NCBI GenBank assembly: GCA_030418115.1
Contig: JAUHQD010000005.1
Location: 1-64,000 of the forward strand
Direction: 5' to 3'
DNA length: 64,000 nucleotides
Source: Alteromonadaceae bacterium BrNp21-10
Lineage (GTDB): Bacteria > Pseudomonadota > Gammaproteobacteria > Enterobacterales > Alteromonadaceae
Below, in pieces: positions 49,547 through 59,572 of this stretch. The notes under the pieces were generated by a model. It did no database searches, was not told the DNA's origin, and saw nothing but the letters and a program-made list of their open reading frames with translations. The stretch's first letter is position 1, and every line of letters starts with the position of its first letter. The position numbers were made by a program, and so were the translations under genes.

Positions 49547-50626
49547 CTAGGCTTTTTTATCCACAGAGGATTCTTCAATAACCGGCTCACTGGGACTTTT
49601 ACCTTCACCATCCAATTCTTTTAATTGGCTTCGCGTGGCTTCAAGCTCTTGTTTCAAATCGTCTTTTTGTAGTTTACCGGCTTCTTTAAGCTCGGCTTCT
49701 ATGCGCTTAACATTATCTTTTAGGGTTAATTTTTCCCCCTCCATGCGCTCTGCCTCCTCTGCCTTATCAAACACAATTTCCTCAGCATCAGCAGAAACCA
49801 ACTGTGACACTCTACGACTGGCTTTAGGAATAGCGCGTTGATCATCATCTAATTTGCGAGAGGCCACAATTTTCGGCGACATGATCTCTATGTCGTGGGT
49901 ATGCAGCTCTTCCAATACACAACGACTCAAATTTGAGCGCGCACTGATCAACCATTTCACTTCGGTTAATAACCCAGAAATACGATAACTAATGGAAAAA
50001 TCTCCAAGCTCAATAATATGCACAAAAGGGTCGTTCAAGCCGCTATTTTCCGCCGCCTTCAGCAGCAGTGGTTCAATTTCACTGTGATGCACGTCATAGC
50101 CTAGGGATAGCGTAATCGAAATTATCGCGCCTGAACTACGAATGGCGGAAACCGGATGACTAATTAAATAGCTATTAGGAATAGCAATCAGCTCACGGGT
50201 CTCTGATTGCAGTTCGGTATCAAACAAACCCCGCTCCGACACTCGGCCAAAATAGTCACCTACGCGGATAAAATCCCCAGTGCGAAAGGGGTTCGTTAAG
50301 CGCAGTAATATTCCTGACATTAAGTTAGACACAATATTAGTGGACGAAAATGCGATCACACCCGAGATCGCAATACCAATAAGGCCGATGATCTGATTAC
50401 GAAAACTTTCATTGATAGGTAACGCAATAACAACCCCTAGCAAACTAACCAGACTTAAGCCCATCATCGCCATTTGCCGAGGAAATTTTTTCTCATTTCC
50501 TAGTTCTGGGAAGCGTCCAATTAACAGCCAATGTGCCGCTTTTAATAACAGCGTAAAAAATAAGATCAACAGCAATAATGGCAAAAATACCAACATCGAT
50601 TGCAATACGTCTTCAACAATTTGCAT
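49547..50626 (-). CDS. MscS-family mechanosensitive channel with C-terminal coiled coil
   Basis: A 359-residue protein. I prefer the ATG at 50626 with AGGA seven bases upstream over the in-frame GTG at 50632. Membrane helices lie at about 10-30, 50-70 and 75-110; the MscS pore region contains GIAISGVIAFSSTNIVSNLM, then SGILLRLTNPFRTGDFIRVG. The C-terminal 80 residues (AEEIVFDKAEEAERMEGEKL onward) are strongly charged and probably a coiled coil. The channel would open on osmotic downshock. It is the first gene of a short operon with the DMT transporter. Confidence 0.88.
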   Translation of the reverse strand: MQIVEDVLQSMLVFLPLLLLILFFTLLLKAAHWLLIGRFPELGNEKKFPRQMAMMGLSLVSLLGVVIALPINESFRNQIIGLIGIAISGVIAFSSTNIVSNLMSGILLRLTNPFRTGDFIRVGDYFGRVSERGLFDTELQSETRELIAIPNSYLISHPVSAIRSSGAIISITLSLGYDVHHSEIEPLLLKAAENSGLNDPFVHIIELGDFSISYRISGLLTEVKWLISARSNLSRCVLEELHTHDIEIMSPKIVASRKLDDDQRAIPKASRRVSQLVSADAEEIVFDKAEEAERMEGEKLTLKDNVKRIEAELKEAGKLQKDDLKQELEATRSQLKELDGEGKSPSEPVIEESSVDKKA

Positions 50627-51040
50627 TACCACATCCTTAAAAAATGGCTGCTATTAACATGCTCATAACCTGCCTTTAACGACAAACATATAGCAACTTC
50701 ATGTTGGCTAACATTAGCCTATTTATTTGCCGTTGGCGTTGATTTTCTTTCGCTTTTTGAGATTGAGTCGATTAAAATATCAGCTGTCGAAGTTTGGGAT
50801 AATTAAAACATGCAACGCTGGTTATTTTACCGGTCAGCCCATTCAAAATAGTCGCATTTCGTTCAACAAAATGACGATTCAAAACTCTAATAACATCATT
50901 TACGACACTGTTTTTGTATTGACGCCACAACCACCGGTTTAGATTTTCTGATTCATCTAACCTAGGTTGCATTCTGGCCACTATTGCTCGTAGCAATTTA
51001 TTTAGAATCAGACCCTTTTATCATTGGAGTTATACCCTAA
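50627..51040. other. Intergenic region with nested palindromes before ygjV
   Basis: About 410 bases between two divergent genes. Open frames at 50727-50942 (plus) and 50772-50996 (minus) have no recognisable product. From 50947 to 51012 there is a compact set of repeats: TCTGATTC (50947-50954) pairs with GAATCAGA (51005-51012); inside lie AACCTAGGTT (50959-50968) and ATTGCT-CGT-AGCAAT (50983-50997). It could be a structured leader of ygjV or the trace of a small repeat element. Confidence 0.45.
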
Positions 51041-51610
51041 TTGAACGCACTAAACGCTTTTTTTGAAACCTTGAATAGCATATTTTGGCAACACCCGTGG
51101 GCACAAAGTATCGGCATTATTGCGCTTCTGGTTGGTGTGAGTGCTTTTATTCACAAAGACGATCAAAAATTAAGACTATTCCTCACCGTGTTTACCTTAC
51201 TCATGGGTATCCAATTCATGATGTTGGGCTTATGGTCGGCGGCTTTTGCAGCGCTGCTAGGTAGTGCTCGTAACTATATTTCGACCCATACCCGCAACGT
51301 GTGGGTGATGTGCAGTTTCATGCTAGTCATTTGGCTTGTGACTTTACCCAATGTTGAAGAGCTCTTTCACTTATTGCCCATCTTAGGTACTAGTGTTGGT
51401 ACCTGGGCCATGTTCCGTGAGAAAGGCATTCGCATGCGTATGTTCATGTTAGTCGGCAGTATGTGCTGGTTCAGCCATAACTATATTGTTGGCTCTATTG
51501 GTGGTGCGTTAATTGAAGCTATATTTTTAATCATCAATAGCCGCACGATGATAATGCTGCTAAAAGATGCCCGCAATGAACAGTGCTTAAAACCCTGTGC
51601 TGCAAAATAA
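51041..51610 (+). CDS. ygjV: YgjV-family inner-membrane protein
   Basis: A 189-residue protein with about six hydrophobic helices. The pattern SIGIIALLVGVSAFIHKDDQ, then RLFLTVFTLLMGIQFMMLGL and ALLGSARNYISTHTRN is that of the YgjV family, whose function is unknown. The start is a TTG at 51041, preceded by TTGGAG; no ATG near it keeps the first helix. It is a single plus-strand gene, preceded by a possible structured leader. Confidence 0.85.
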   Translation: MNALNAFFETLNSIFWQHPWAQSIGIIALLVGVSAFIHKDDQKLRLFLTVFTLLMGIQFMMLGLWSAAFAALLGSARNYISTHTRNVWVMCSFMLVIWLVTLPNVEELFHLLPILGTSVGTWAMFREKGIRMRMFMLVGSMCWFSHNYIVGSIGGALIEAIFLIINSRTMIMLLKDARNEQCLKPCAAK

Positions 51611-51619
51611 CACTTCTAT

Positions 51620-51652
51620 AAAAAAGGAGGCGACTTACAAGTAAGCGCCTCC
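51620..51652 (-). terminator. Terminator of the RND efflux operon
   Basis: On the minus strand GGAGGCG-CTTAC-TTGTAAG-TCGCCTCC forms a stem of 7 plus 5 bp with one bulged base and a 2-base loop, followed by TTTTTTATAG. It lies about 70 bases after the RND stop. On the plus strand it ends the ygjV transcript less clearly. Confidence 0.88.
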
Positions 51653-51720
51653 CAAACATCTAGCACAACGTAATTTGGAGAAAATCATTGTGCTAAATGT
51701 GTTTACCTAGGGCTATTGCT

Positions 51721-54700
51721 CTATGCCGCTTTTTGCTGCTCGGATACCACCGCCGGATTTAATTCCAGTAACTTCCTTTTTGCCGCACGTCGTCGAACCA
51801 CATGGTAAAACAACGGCGTTAGTAACAATCCAAAGAACGTCACCCCTAACATACCCGAGAACACCGCAATCCCCATTGCTTGGCGCATTTCAGCCCCAGC
51901 TCCGGTGGCGAGTACCATCGGCACCACACCCATAATAAAGGCAAAAGATGTCATCAGTATGGGTCGTAAGCGCAGACGTGTTGCTTCCATTAACGCTTCC
52001 ATCAACGCTAAACCTTGATCTTCTTTCTCTTTAGCAAACTCCACAATCAAGATGGCATTTTTAGTCGCTAACCCAACGAGTACTATGAGTCCTATTTGCG
52101 TGAAGATATTGTTGTCCCCTCCAGATAAAATCACCCCTGTCATGGCTGATAATAACGTCATGGGTACAATCAAAATAATCGCCAGCGGCAAGCTTAAGCT
52201 TTCATACTGTGCGGCTAAGACAAGAAATACCAATAACACCACCAACGGGAACACCAATAACGCAGCGTTACCGGCCAACAACTGCTGGTAAGTCAAATCG
52301 GTCCATTCGTAACTCATGCCAATGGGCAGGGTTTCATCAAGAATTTTTTCAATGGCGGCTTGGGCTTCACCAGAACTAAAACCCGCTGCTGCGGCACCGT
52401 TAATTTCAGCGGTGGTATAGCCGTTGTAATGCATAACGCGATCAGGTCCAGCGGAGTGAGTCACAGTGACAAACGACCCTAATGGGATCATATCCCCATG
52501 TTGATTACGCACCTTCATCTGGGCGATCTGCTCCGGCTCTTGGCGGAAGGTATCTTTAGCTTGAATATTCACTTTGTAGTTACGACCAAACTGATTGAAA
52601 TCGTTAACGTACAGCGAGCCTAAATACACCTGCATTGTGGAAAATATATCGTTAATTGACACACCTTGTGTTTTAGCTTTTTCACGATCAATATCCACCG
52701 TCAACTGCGGGACATTCACCTGATAGCCAGAAAAAACACCAGCTAATTCTGGGGTGGCCCACGCTTTAAACAACACCTGTTGAGTGACTTTATACAGCTC
52801 TTCGTAACCTAAATTACCTCGGTCTTGGATTTGCAGTTTAAAGCCACCGATAGTGCCCATTCCTTGTACTGGTGGTGGTGGGAATATCGCCACAAAGGCC
52901 TCCTTAATACTGCCAAACTGCTGACCTAAACTGCCCGCAATCGCATTGGCAGATAAATCCGCTGACTTACGCTCAGCAAAAGGCTTTAAGGTGACAAACA
53001 CAATGCCGCTGCTGGGGCTATTGGTGAATCCGTTAATACTCAAACCGGGAAAGGCTACCGCCGATTCCACGCCCGGATGCGCCAAGGCAATTCGTGACAT
53101 TTCACGAATAACGGCTTCAGAACGATCTAATGATGCCGCATCAGGTAATTGTGCAAATGACACAAGATATTGTTTATCTTGCCCAGGCACATAACCTGTT
53201 GGTGTATTCACAAACTGGCCATAGGTCAGTGCTAATAACCCCGCGTACAACACCAAGACAATACCGCCAGAGCGAATGATTTTTTTCACTGCATAGGCAT
53301 AGCCCTTTTCACCTTTTGCAAACAAACGGTTAAATGGGCCGAATAACCAAGCACCAAATAACTTATCCATTAATCGCGATAAACCATCTTTGGGCGCATT
53401 ATGATCTTTCAATAACAATGCGGCTAACGCGGGACTAAGGGTTAACGAGTTAATCATCGAAATTACCGTTGAGATGGTAATGGTTAACGCGAACTGACTG
53501 TAAAATTGACCCGTTAGGCCGGACATAAATGCCGTCGGAATAAACACCGCCGCCAATACAAGCGTAGTAGCCACAATTGGGCCGGTGACTTCAGTCATGG
53601 CTTTTTTAGTGGCCTCGATGGGTTTTAAACCTTCACTAATATTACGCTCTACGTTTTCGACCACAACAATGGCATCGTCCACCACAATACCGATGGCCAA
53701 CACTAAGCCAAACAACGATAGGGCATTGAGTGAGAAACCTAACAAATGCATGATCGCGAAGGTACCTACCAAGGATACCGGCACCGCGACTAAAGGAATA
53801 ATCGACGCTCGCCACGTTTGCAGGAATAACACCACCACAAATACCACTAGCAGCAAGGCTTCGAACAAAGTTTTAACTACCGCTTCTATGGAGCCTCGAA
53901 CAAACACCGTGGGATCGTAAACAATGGAATAATCCACGCCAGCCGGGAAGTACTGTTTCAACTCCGCCATTTTCTCGCGTACATCATCGGAAATCTGAAT
54001 CGCATTCGAGCCGGGACGTTGAAAAATAGGCATCGCGACCGCTGACTTATTGTTTAACAATGAGCGCAATGCGTAAGAATCAGCGCCCATTTTAATCTCA
54101 GCAATATCACTTAAATGAGTGATTTGTCCCTGCTCACCGACTTTAATAACAATATTATTGAATTCATCTTCGTTCTCTAAGCGACCTTTAATATTGATTA
54201 ATAGCTGGAATTCATTTTCACCGGTTGGTTGCGATCCCAGGCTACCTGCAGCAGCCTGAGTATTTTGCTCACGAATGGCATGCACCACATCCATGGCACT
54301 TAAACCTAAAGCCGCTACTTTGTCGGGATCCAGCCAGATACGCATACTGTATTCCCCGGCACCAAACAAACGCACATCACCCACACCATTGAGCCCCGCC
54401 AGTTCATCTTTAACAAACAGGTTGGCGTAATTGGATAAGTACAACATATCGTATTGGTCATTAGGTGAGGTTAAATGCACCACCATGGTCAAATCGGGGG
54501 ATGATTTTTGGGTTACTACTCCTAATGCTTGTACTTCTTGGGGCAATCGCGGCAATGCCCGATTAACGCGGTTTTGCACTAAGGTTTGCGCCTTATCCAC
54601 ATCGGTACCGATATTAAAGGTGACTGTTAACGTCATACGCCCATCAGAGGTTGCCTGAGAAGACATATACAGCATATCTTCGGTACCTTTAATGGCTTGT

Positions 54701-54903
54701 TCTAACGGTGTTGCCACGGTTTCAGCAATGACTTTAGGGTTAGCGCCCGGATAGCTCGCGCTAACCACTACCGTCGGTGGCACCACTTCGGGATATTCGG
54801 TAATAGGCAACTGCCACATAGCGATGGCACCGGCAATAAAGATGATCAGTGAAATAACACCGGCGAATATCGGTCGGCGAATAAAAAACTGTGAGAAATT
54901 CAT
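51721..54903 (-). CDS. RND-type multidrug efflux transporter (HAE1 family)
   Basis: A 1060-residue inner-membrane proton antiporter of the AcrB type. I chose the ATG at 54903 (MNFSQFFIRRPIFAGVISLI). Twelve helices and two large periplasmic loops are expected. The proton-relay residues are in GIVVDDAIVVVENVERNISE (Asp pair in helix 4), and GDNNIFTQIGLIVLVGLATK supplies the helix 10 region. It exports lipophilic compounds with the adaptor encoded immediately upstream. No outer-membrane channel gene is present here, so a TolC from elsewhere is likely needed. Confidence 0.94.
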   Translation of the reverse strand: MNFSQFFIRRPIFAGVISLIIFIAGAIAMWQLPITEYPEVVPPTVVVSASYPGANPKVIAETVATPLEQAIKGTEDMLYMSSQATSDGRMTLTVTFNIGTDVDKAQTLVQNRVNRALPRLPQEVQALGVVTQKSSPDLTMVVHLTSPNDQYDMLYLSNYANLFVKDELAGLNGVGDVRLFGAGEYSMRIWLDPDKVAALGLSAMDVVHAIREQNTQAAAGSLGSQPTGENEFQLLINIKGRLENEDEFNNIVIKVGEQGQITHLSDIAEIKMGADSYALRSLLNNKSAVAMPIFQRPGSNAIQISDDVREKMAELKQYFPAGVDYSIVYDPTVFVRGSIEAVVKTLFEALLLVVFVVVLFLQTWRASIIPLVAVPVSLVGTFAIMHLLGFSLNALSLFGLVLAIGIVVDDAIVVVENVERNISEGLKPIEATKKAMTEVTGPIVATTLVLAAVFIPTAFMSGLTGQFYSQFALTITISTVISMINSLTLSPALAALLLKDHNAPKDGLSRLMDKLFGAWLFGPFNRLFAKGEKGYAYAVKKIIRSGGIVLVLYAGLLALTYGQFVNTPTGYVPGQDKQYLVSFAQLPDAASLDRSEAVIREMSRIALAHPGVESAVAFPGLSINGFTNSPSSGIVFVTLKPFAERKSADLSANAIAGSLGQQFGSIKEAFVAIFPPPPVQGMGTIGGFKLQIQDRGNLGYEELYKVTQQVLFKAWATPELAGVFSGYQVNVPQLTVDIDREKAKTQGVSINDIFSTMQVYLGSLYVNDFNQFGRNYKVNIQAKDTFRQEPEQIAQMKVRNQHGDMIPLGSFVTVTHSAGPDRVMHYNGYTTAEINGAAAAGFSSGEAQAAIEKILDETLPIGMSYEWTDLTYQQLLAGNAALLVFPLVVLLVFLVLAAQYESLSLPLAIILIVPMTLLSAMTGVILSGGDNNIFTQIGLIVLVGLATKNAILIVEFAKEKEDQGLALMEALMEATRLRLRPILMTSFAFIMGVVPMVLATGAGAEMRQAMGIAVFSGMLGVTFFGLLLTPLFYHVVRRRAAKRKLLELNPAVVSEQQKAA

Positions 54904-54904
54904 G

Positions 54905-56155
54905 TTAGCCCCCAATCACAGCTTCGTCTGACGTCTGCTTAACTAGCTCAGTCGCTTGCGGCTGCATTTCAGCATCAATGCGTAGTTGTCTGTTACGGAT
55001 CTGATTTAAGGTTTGTTGAGCGACCATATCCACCGCTTGCGGATCAACCGTGGTACCCGGGCGCACACGCTGCAAACCGTTAACCACTATTTTTTCACCA
55101 GCCTGTAAGCCTGATTTAATCAAGCGTAATCCTGACAACTTCTCACCCAATTCAACGGCGCGATATTGCACAACGTTTTGTTCATCTAATACCAGTACAA
55201 ACTTGTTATTTAGATCAGTTCCAATGGCTCTGTCATCAATTAAAATACCTTGATAACTGGCGCTACCTACCAATTTTATACGGGTAAATAGACCGGGTAT
55301 TAACTCACCATCAGCATTATCAAATACCGCGCGACCACGAATAGTGCCGGTGCTTTCATTGACGCGGTTATCCATAAAGTCTAATTCACCGGCGTAACGA
55401 AATTCCGAGTCAGAGGCCAATGCCATTAACACCGGACTACGATGTTGACGGGCATCAGGACGCTGCCCTTGCTGCGCCAAACGGTTATATTTCAAATAGG
55501 TTTTTTCATCGGTATCAAAATAGGCATAGAGTTTTTGCGTAGAAACGATATTAGTTAAAATACTTTCTCCAGCTTTAACATAGTTACCTTTGGTGATCAG
55601 CGCATTGGAAACCCGTCCAGCAATAGGGGCTTCCACTCGGGTATAACCCAAGTCAATACGCGCAAGTTCTAAAGCGGCTTTTACCGACTCGGTTTTGGCC
55701 TTGGTTTGTTGCACCGCCGCCCAGCGACTATCTAATAGCTCAGCCGATATGGCTTGCTGCTTCGATAATTCAAGGGCGCGAGTGTGTTCGCTTTTAGCCA
55801 ATTCATACTGGCTTTGGGCATAGGCTAGATCGGCGTCTAAACGTTTCACTTCGGCTTTGAACGGGCGATTGTCGATCAAAAACAATGTATCGCCAGTGAC
55901 GACCATCGATCCTTCTTGATAAGCGACAATATCCACATAACCAGATACCCGCGGACGCAAGTCAACATTTTGTGGTGCTTGTAGACGACCGGTAAATTCA
56001 TCCCATTCCGTTAGACGTTCACTAATAACAGTAGCGACACTCACTTGTGGCGCGGCCATGGCAGGATGCGACTCAGGCTCAGATTGCCCACAAGCCGACA
56101 ACAATCCAACTACGCCGACTAAAAATAATGATTTTACAATAGTATTCGATTGCAT
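54905..56155 (-). CDS. RND efflux periplasmic adaptor lipoprotein
   Basis: A 416-residue membrane-fusion protein of the AcrA type. The N-terminus has a lipobox (VGLLSACGQ), so it is a lipoprotein. The lipoyl halves are WDEFTGRLQAPQNVDLRPRV and RVEAPIAGRVSNALITKGNY, the helical hairpin lies between them (about 100-150), and the beta-barrel and membrane-proximal domains follow. It ends one base before the RND start region, so both genes are one operon. A divergent LysR regulator lies upstream. Confidence 0.93.
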   Translation of the reverse strand: MQSNTIVKSLFLVGVVGLLSACGQSEPESHPAMAAPQVSVATVISERLTEWDEFTGRLQAPQNVDLRPRVSGYVDIVAYQEGSMVVTGDTLFLIDNRPFKAEVKRLDADLAYAQSQYELAKSEHTRALELSKQQAISAELLDSRWAAVQQTKAKTESVKAALELARIDLGYTRVEAPIAGRVSNALITKGNYVKAGESILTNIVSTQKLYAYFDTDEKTYLKYNRLAQQGQRPDARQHRSPVLMALASDSEFRYAGELDFMDNRVNESTGTIRGRAVFDNADGELIPGLFTRIKLVGSASYQGILIDDRAIGTDLNNKFVLVLDEQNVVQYRAVELGEKLSGLRLIKSGLQAGEKIVVNGLQRVRPGTTVDPQAVDMVAQQTLNQIRNRQLRIDAEMQPQATELVKQTSDEAVIGG

Positions 56156-56497
56156 AATTAGACCTCCCAGTCCAATAAGTAGTAATGATAAATACGTAAT
56201 AATTCACCCGTAAGATAGGCACTAAAACTTCAATAAAAGCCTTAGTTAAACGAGCTTCATGTTAATAATTCGTTTGAATCCGTGCTTGAAGGAAACATGA
56301 TGATTCCATGGAGATCCCCCAAACTGAACCTGCACACTGAACTTACATAGTTGCTAAGATTTCTCAGCATTTATGGCTACATTGTTCGAATTTTCGCTAG
56401 TATGAACATAGACAAACAATAAATATAATTATATATTCGCATGCAATGCATCATTTTTTATGATGTTTAATTTAATGTTTTACACAGAGGATGACTC
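56156..56497. other. Divergent control region between the efflux operon and lysR
   Basis: About 340 AT-rich bases between two divergent starts. Two inverted repeats near lysR are visible: AATATA-ATTA-TATATT (56422-56437) and CATCAT-TTTTT-ATGATG (56449-56465). The first contains a T-N11-A arrangement as in LysR boxes. Either could be the operator used by the divergent regulator. I see no clear -10/-35 pair for the efflux operon. Confidence 0.4.
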
Positions 56498-57481
56498 ATG
56501 AGGTCACAAGATCTAAATTTGCTAATGGTGTTTGATGCGGTAATGACTGAGCGCTCTATTACCCGTGCGGCCGATCGTTTAGCCATGACACAACCGGCGG
56601 TTTCAAACGCAGTAGGCAGAATGCGTACCTTGTGGAAAGATGACTTGTTTGTCAAAGATGGGCGGAATATTCAACCTACTGTATATGCACAAAATTTGTG
56701 GAATCAGGTTAAGCACCCTTTAGGTTTATTAGCCGATGCTGTCGACCCGCAAGTATTTGAACCCACCACAGCCAAGCGCACATTTCGTATTTCTATTGCT
56801 GATATTTTTGTGGATATATTATGGGCACCACTGCGTCAGATTATTGAACGTGAGGCACCGGGGATTGATCTGCATGCTATTCCTTATACTTTTACTAATT
56901 CCGAACAACTATTAGACGATGCCCGTGTTGATTTAGTCATTGGCCGCGTCAGTAGTTCATCTAACTTTATCCGCAGCGAAAATCTGTATACCCCTTGTTA
57001 CGTTTGCGCTATGCGCCCCGATCATGCGTTAGCCAAAGCTGATTTATCAATTAACGAATTTGCCGAGGCCGATCATTTATTGGTCTCCCTTTATGGCGAT
57101 CCATCGGGCATGACCGATGACGCCCTACGACATGAAGGCCTTAGCCGACGTATTGCCTGCACCGTGAACCACTTTTCAGCGGTAGCACCGCTACTGCAAA
57201 AAAGTAATCTTATCTCTGTAGTGCCAACATCCGCCGTTGAGAAAGCCATTATCAGTGGTGAATTATCCGCGACCAGAGTGCCCGTTGAAGTAGAAAGGGT
57301 CACACTATGTAATTTTTGGCATAAACGCCAAGACCGAGACTCTGGTTTGGCTTGGCTACGTAAACACATTAAAACTATTGTTACTGAAGAATCAGAGCGC
57401 CATCAACGGGTGATGGAGCAATTCTTATGTAAAAACAAAAAATGCATGCAACAACAGCATAAAATGAAACAGGCTAGTTAA
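56498..57481 (+). CDS. LysR-family transcriptional regulator
   Basis: A 327-residue regulator with an N-terminal winged helix-turn-helix (MRSQDLNLLMVFDAVMTERS, then RAADRLAMTQPAVSNAVGRM) and a C-terminal periplasmic-binding-like effector domain from about residue 90 (KRTFRISIADIFVDILWAPL). The last 25 residues are basic. It is divergent from the RND pair, so it may control that pump; the sequence does not reveal the ligand. It is convergent with the ABC exporter operon, 22 bases away. Confidence 0.92.
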   Translation: MRSQDLNLLMVFDAVMTERSITRAADRLAMTQPAVSNAVGRMRTLWKDDLFVKDGRNIQPTVYAQNLWNQVKHPLGLLADAVDPQVFEPTTAKRTFRISIADIFVDILWAPLRQIIEREAPGIDLHAIPYTFTNSEQLLDDARVDLVIGRVSSSSNFIRSENLYTPCYVCAMRPDHALAKADLSINEFAEADHLLVSLYGDPSGMTDDALRHEGLSRRIACTVNHFSAVAPLLQKSNLISVVPTSAVEKAIISGELSATRVPVEVERVTLCNFWHKRQDRDSGLAWLRKHIKTIVTEESERHQRVMEQFLCKNKKCMQQQHKMKQAS

Positions 57482-57503
57482 CGGTTATTAGTATGAGTGG
57501 CTA

Positions 57504-58649
57504 TCAATCCAAACGTTTTTTAAAGCGTGCCGATGCCACTATCAGCCCAAGCACGATAAAAGCGGATAACCAATAGAGATCATAAGACATTTCGATAATA
57601 TTGACTTCCCGCAGCACCACGCCGCGGATCAAACGCATAAAATGGGTGGCCGGCAATGCCTCGGCAATATACTGAGCTACCAGCGGCATCCCTTCGTAGG
57701 GAAACATAAAACCCGACAATAAAATTGATGGTAACAACACAAAAATGGTCATCTGCATGGATTGCAGCTGACTTTTGGCGAGGGTAGATATCACCAGCCC
57801 CAACGTTAAGCTCGCCGTGATAAATAACATGGTAGCTGCCGCTAACTGTAGCAAGCTGCCATTCAATGGCACACTAAAAAGCCAATGGCCTAAGCCAAGA
57901 ATAATCGTCACCTGCACCAACCCCACAAAGATATAGGGGATGATTTTTCCAATCATCAATTCAATGGGGCGTATTGGCGTGGTGATCAGCATCTCCATGT
58001 TGCCTCGTTCCCGTTCGCGTACAATCGCCGCAGAGGTAAACATGATCATCGTCATAGTTAATATTACCGCCACTAAGCCCGGTACAATGTTCACTACGGT
58101 ACGTTGTTCGGGGTTATACAGTAACGTCACTTCAAAGGTTGGCGTGTTGCGATTTGCGGGTTTATCAATTAACTCCACTAACGGCATATTACGTAAGCCT
58201 TTTATAGCACCAGCGACAATTGTATCCGAGCCATCCACTAGCCACTGCGCCACCGGCCGACTGGTTTCTTCATTGGTGGATGCTGGCGCTGCCATGCCTA
58301 AAGTTTGATGACGAACCAAACGCTGACTGACATCTTTAGGGATAAACAGCACGGCACGCACCTGTGCACTTGCTAGCGCAGTCTCTGCCTCTTGGCTATT
58401 TTGATAATGGGCTTTTACCTCCACCACTTGGGTAGCGGTAACGGTTTGCAATAACACTCGACTCAAGGCAGTTTGGCTGGCATCGACGACACCAATGGGA
58501 ATATGCCGAACATTGGTATTGATCGCGTAACCAAACAGCAAAAGCTGGATCAGTGGGATCATCACCATCATGCCAAAGGTCATTCTGTCGCGCTTAAGTT
58601 GCAATAACTCCTTTACGAAAATAGCACCGATGCGAATAAGTACTGTCAC
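57504..58649 (-). CDS. ABC-2 type exporter permease
   Basis: A 381-residue inner-membrane permease of the ABC-2 type (YhhJ/YbhR-like). It has one N-terminal helix (about 25-43), a periplasmic domain of about 130 residues, and five to six C-terminal helices from about residue 180, including the MEMLITTPIRPIELMIGKII region (here NMEMLITTPIRPIELMIGK). The start is a GTG that overlaps the ATPase stop (GTGA). It forms an efflux complex with the ATPase and the HlyD-type lipoprotein upstream. The substrate is unknown. Confidence 0.9.
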   Translation of the reverse strand: MTVLIRIGAIFVKELLQLKRDRMTFGMMVMIPLIQLLLFGYAINTNVRHIPIGVVDASQTALSRVLLQTVTATQVVEVKAHYQNSQEAETALASAQVRAVLFIPKDVSQRLVRHQTLGMAAPASTNEETSRPVAQWLVDGSDTIVAGAIKGLRNMPLVELIDKPANRNTPTFEVTLLYNPEQRTVVNIVPGLVAVILTMTMIMFTSAAIVRERERGNMEMLITTPIRPIELMIGKIIPYIFVGLVQVTIILGLGHWLFSVPLNGSLLQLAAATMLFITASLTLGLVISTLAKSQLQSMQMTIFVLLPSILLSGFMFPYEGMPLVAQYIAEALPATHFMRLIRGVVLREVNIIEMSYDLYWLSAFIVLGLIVASARFKKRLD

Positions 58650-59572
58650 TGTTTGTGCTCTCCAGTGCTAGTAACAAATACATCTTCTAAACTGGGTCTT
58701 ACAATCGTTAATGTATCCCTTTGCTGTATTGCATTTTGCTGGCGTAAAAATGCAATAGGTTCGTTCACACTATCATTTACCAATACCCGCAGACGTGCAC
58801 CTAACTGCGCTGCAGAAATAATCTCAGGCAACTTTATTAACTGTTGTTTGAGTTGGCGCAAATGCTCTGAGGCGATTTCAACAACAGTGGCCCCCATATT
58901 ACTCATCAAATCTTGCGGGCCACCTTCGGCGCGTTTAACGCCTTTTTCTAAAATGGCCAGCTGGTGACAACGTTCTGCTTCATCCATGTAATGAGTTGAG
59001 ACTAGAATACTGACGCCTTGCTCACTTAAATCGAACAACTGCTCCCAAAATTCACGGCGGTTTTGCGGATCCACTGCCGAAGTGGGCTCATCCAAAAACA
59101 ATAAATCCGGTCGATGTAAGGTTGCTGCAGAAAGGCTCAAACGCTGACGCTGACCGCCACTCATGCTGCCAGCCAATTGCTGACGTGTTGCCTGCAACTT
59201 ATATAATGAGAGTAATTCTTCGACTCGTTGTTGCTTGCGCTTGCCATATAAACCATAGATATTGGCAATAAACTGCAAGTTTTCTTCCACGGTTAAATCA
59301 TCGTAGAGTGAGAATTTTTGTGTCATATAGCCAATGCGAGTACGTAACTTTTCAGCATCTTTAGGTAACGACAATCCGAGTACACTAATGTCACCGGAGG
59401 TCGGCGCTAATAAACCGGTAAGCATTCTGATGGCGGTGGTTTTACCGCAACCATTGGGGCCAAGGAAACCGTAAATTTTACCTTTTTCCACGGCTAAATC
59501 GAGACCATTAATCGCCTTCACATCGGCAAAATTGCGGCACAGATTATTCGCCTGAATGACGTATTCCGTCAC
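58646..59572 (-). CDS. ABC exporter ATP-binding protein
   Basis: A 308-residue single-domain ATPase. Walker A is GFLGPNGCGKTTAIRML, the signature is SMSGGQRQRLSLSAATLHRP, Walker B LLFLDEPTSAVDP and the switch histidine in STHYMDEAERC. The C-terminal 80 residues are an extra domain common in drug and polymer exporters of the CcmA/DrrA type. The start is a GTG sharing one base with the preceding stop (TAGTG). It powers the neighbouring permease. YbhF of E. coli has two such domains; this one has one. Confidence 0.93.
   Translation of the reverse strand: MTEYVIQANNLCRNFADVKAINGLDLAVEKGKIYGFLGPNGCGKTTAIRMLTGLLAPTSGDISVLGLSLPKDAEKLRTRIGYMTQKFSLYDDLTVEENLQFIANIYGLYGKRKQQRVEELLSLYKLQATRQQLAGSMSGGQRQRLSLSAATLHRPDLLFLDEPTSAVDPQNRREFWEQLFDLSEQGVSILVSTHYMDEAERCHQLAILEKGVKRAEGGPQDLMSNMGATVVEIASEHLRQLKQQLIKLPEIISAAQLGARLRVLVNDSVNEPIAFLRQQNAIQQRDTLTIVRPSLEDVFVTSTGEHKQ

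Noticed and set aside
50772-50996. 74-residue open frame on the minus strand
   Set aside because: No known motif and no ribosome-binding site; it spans the palindrome cluster before ygjV. I could not link it to a transposase.
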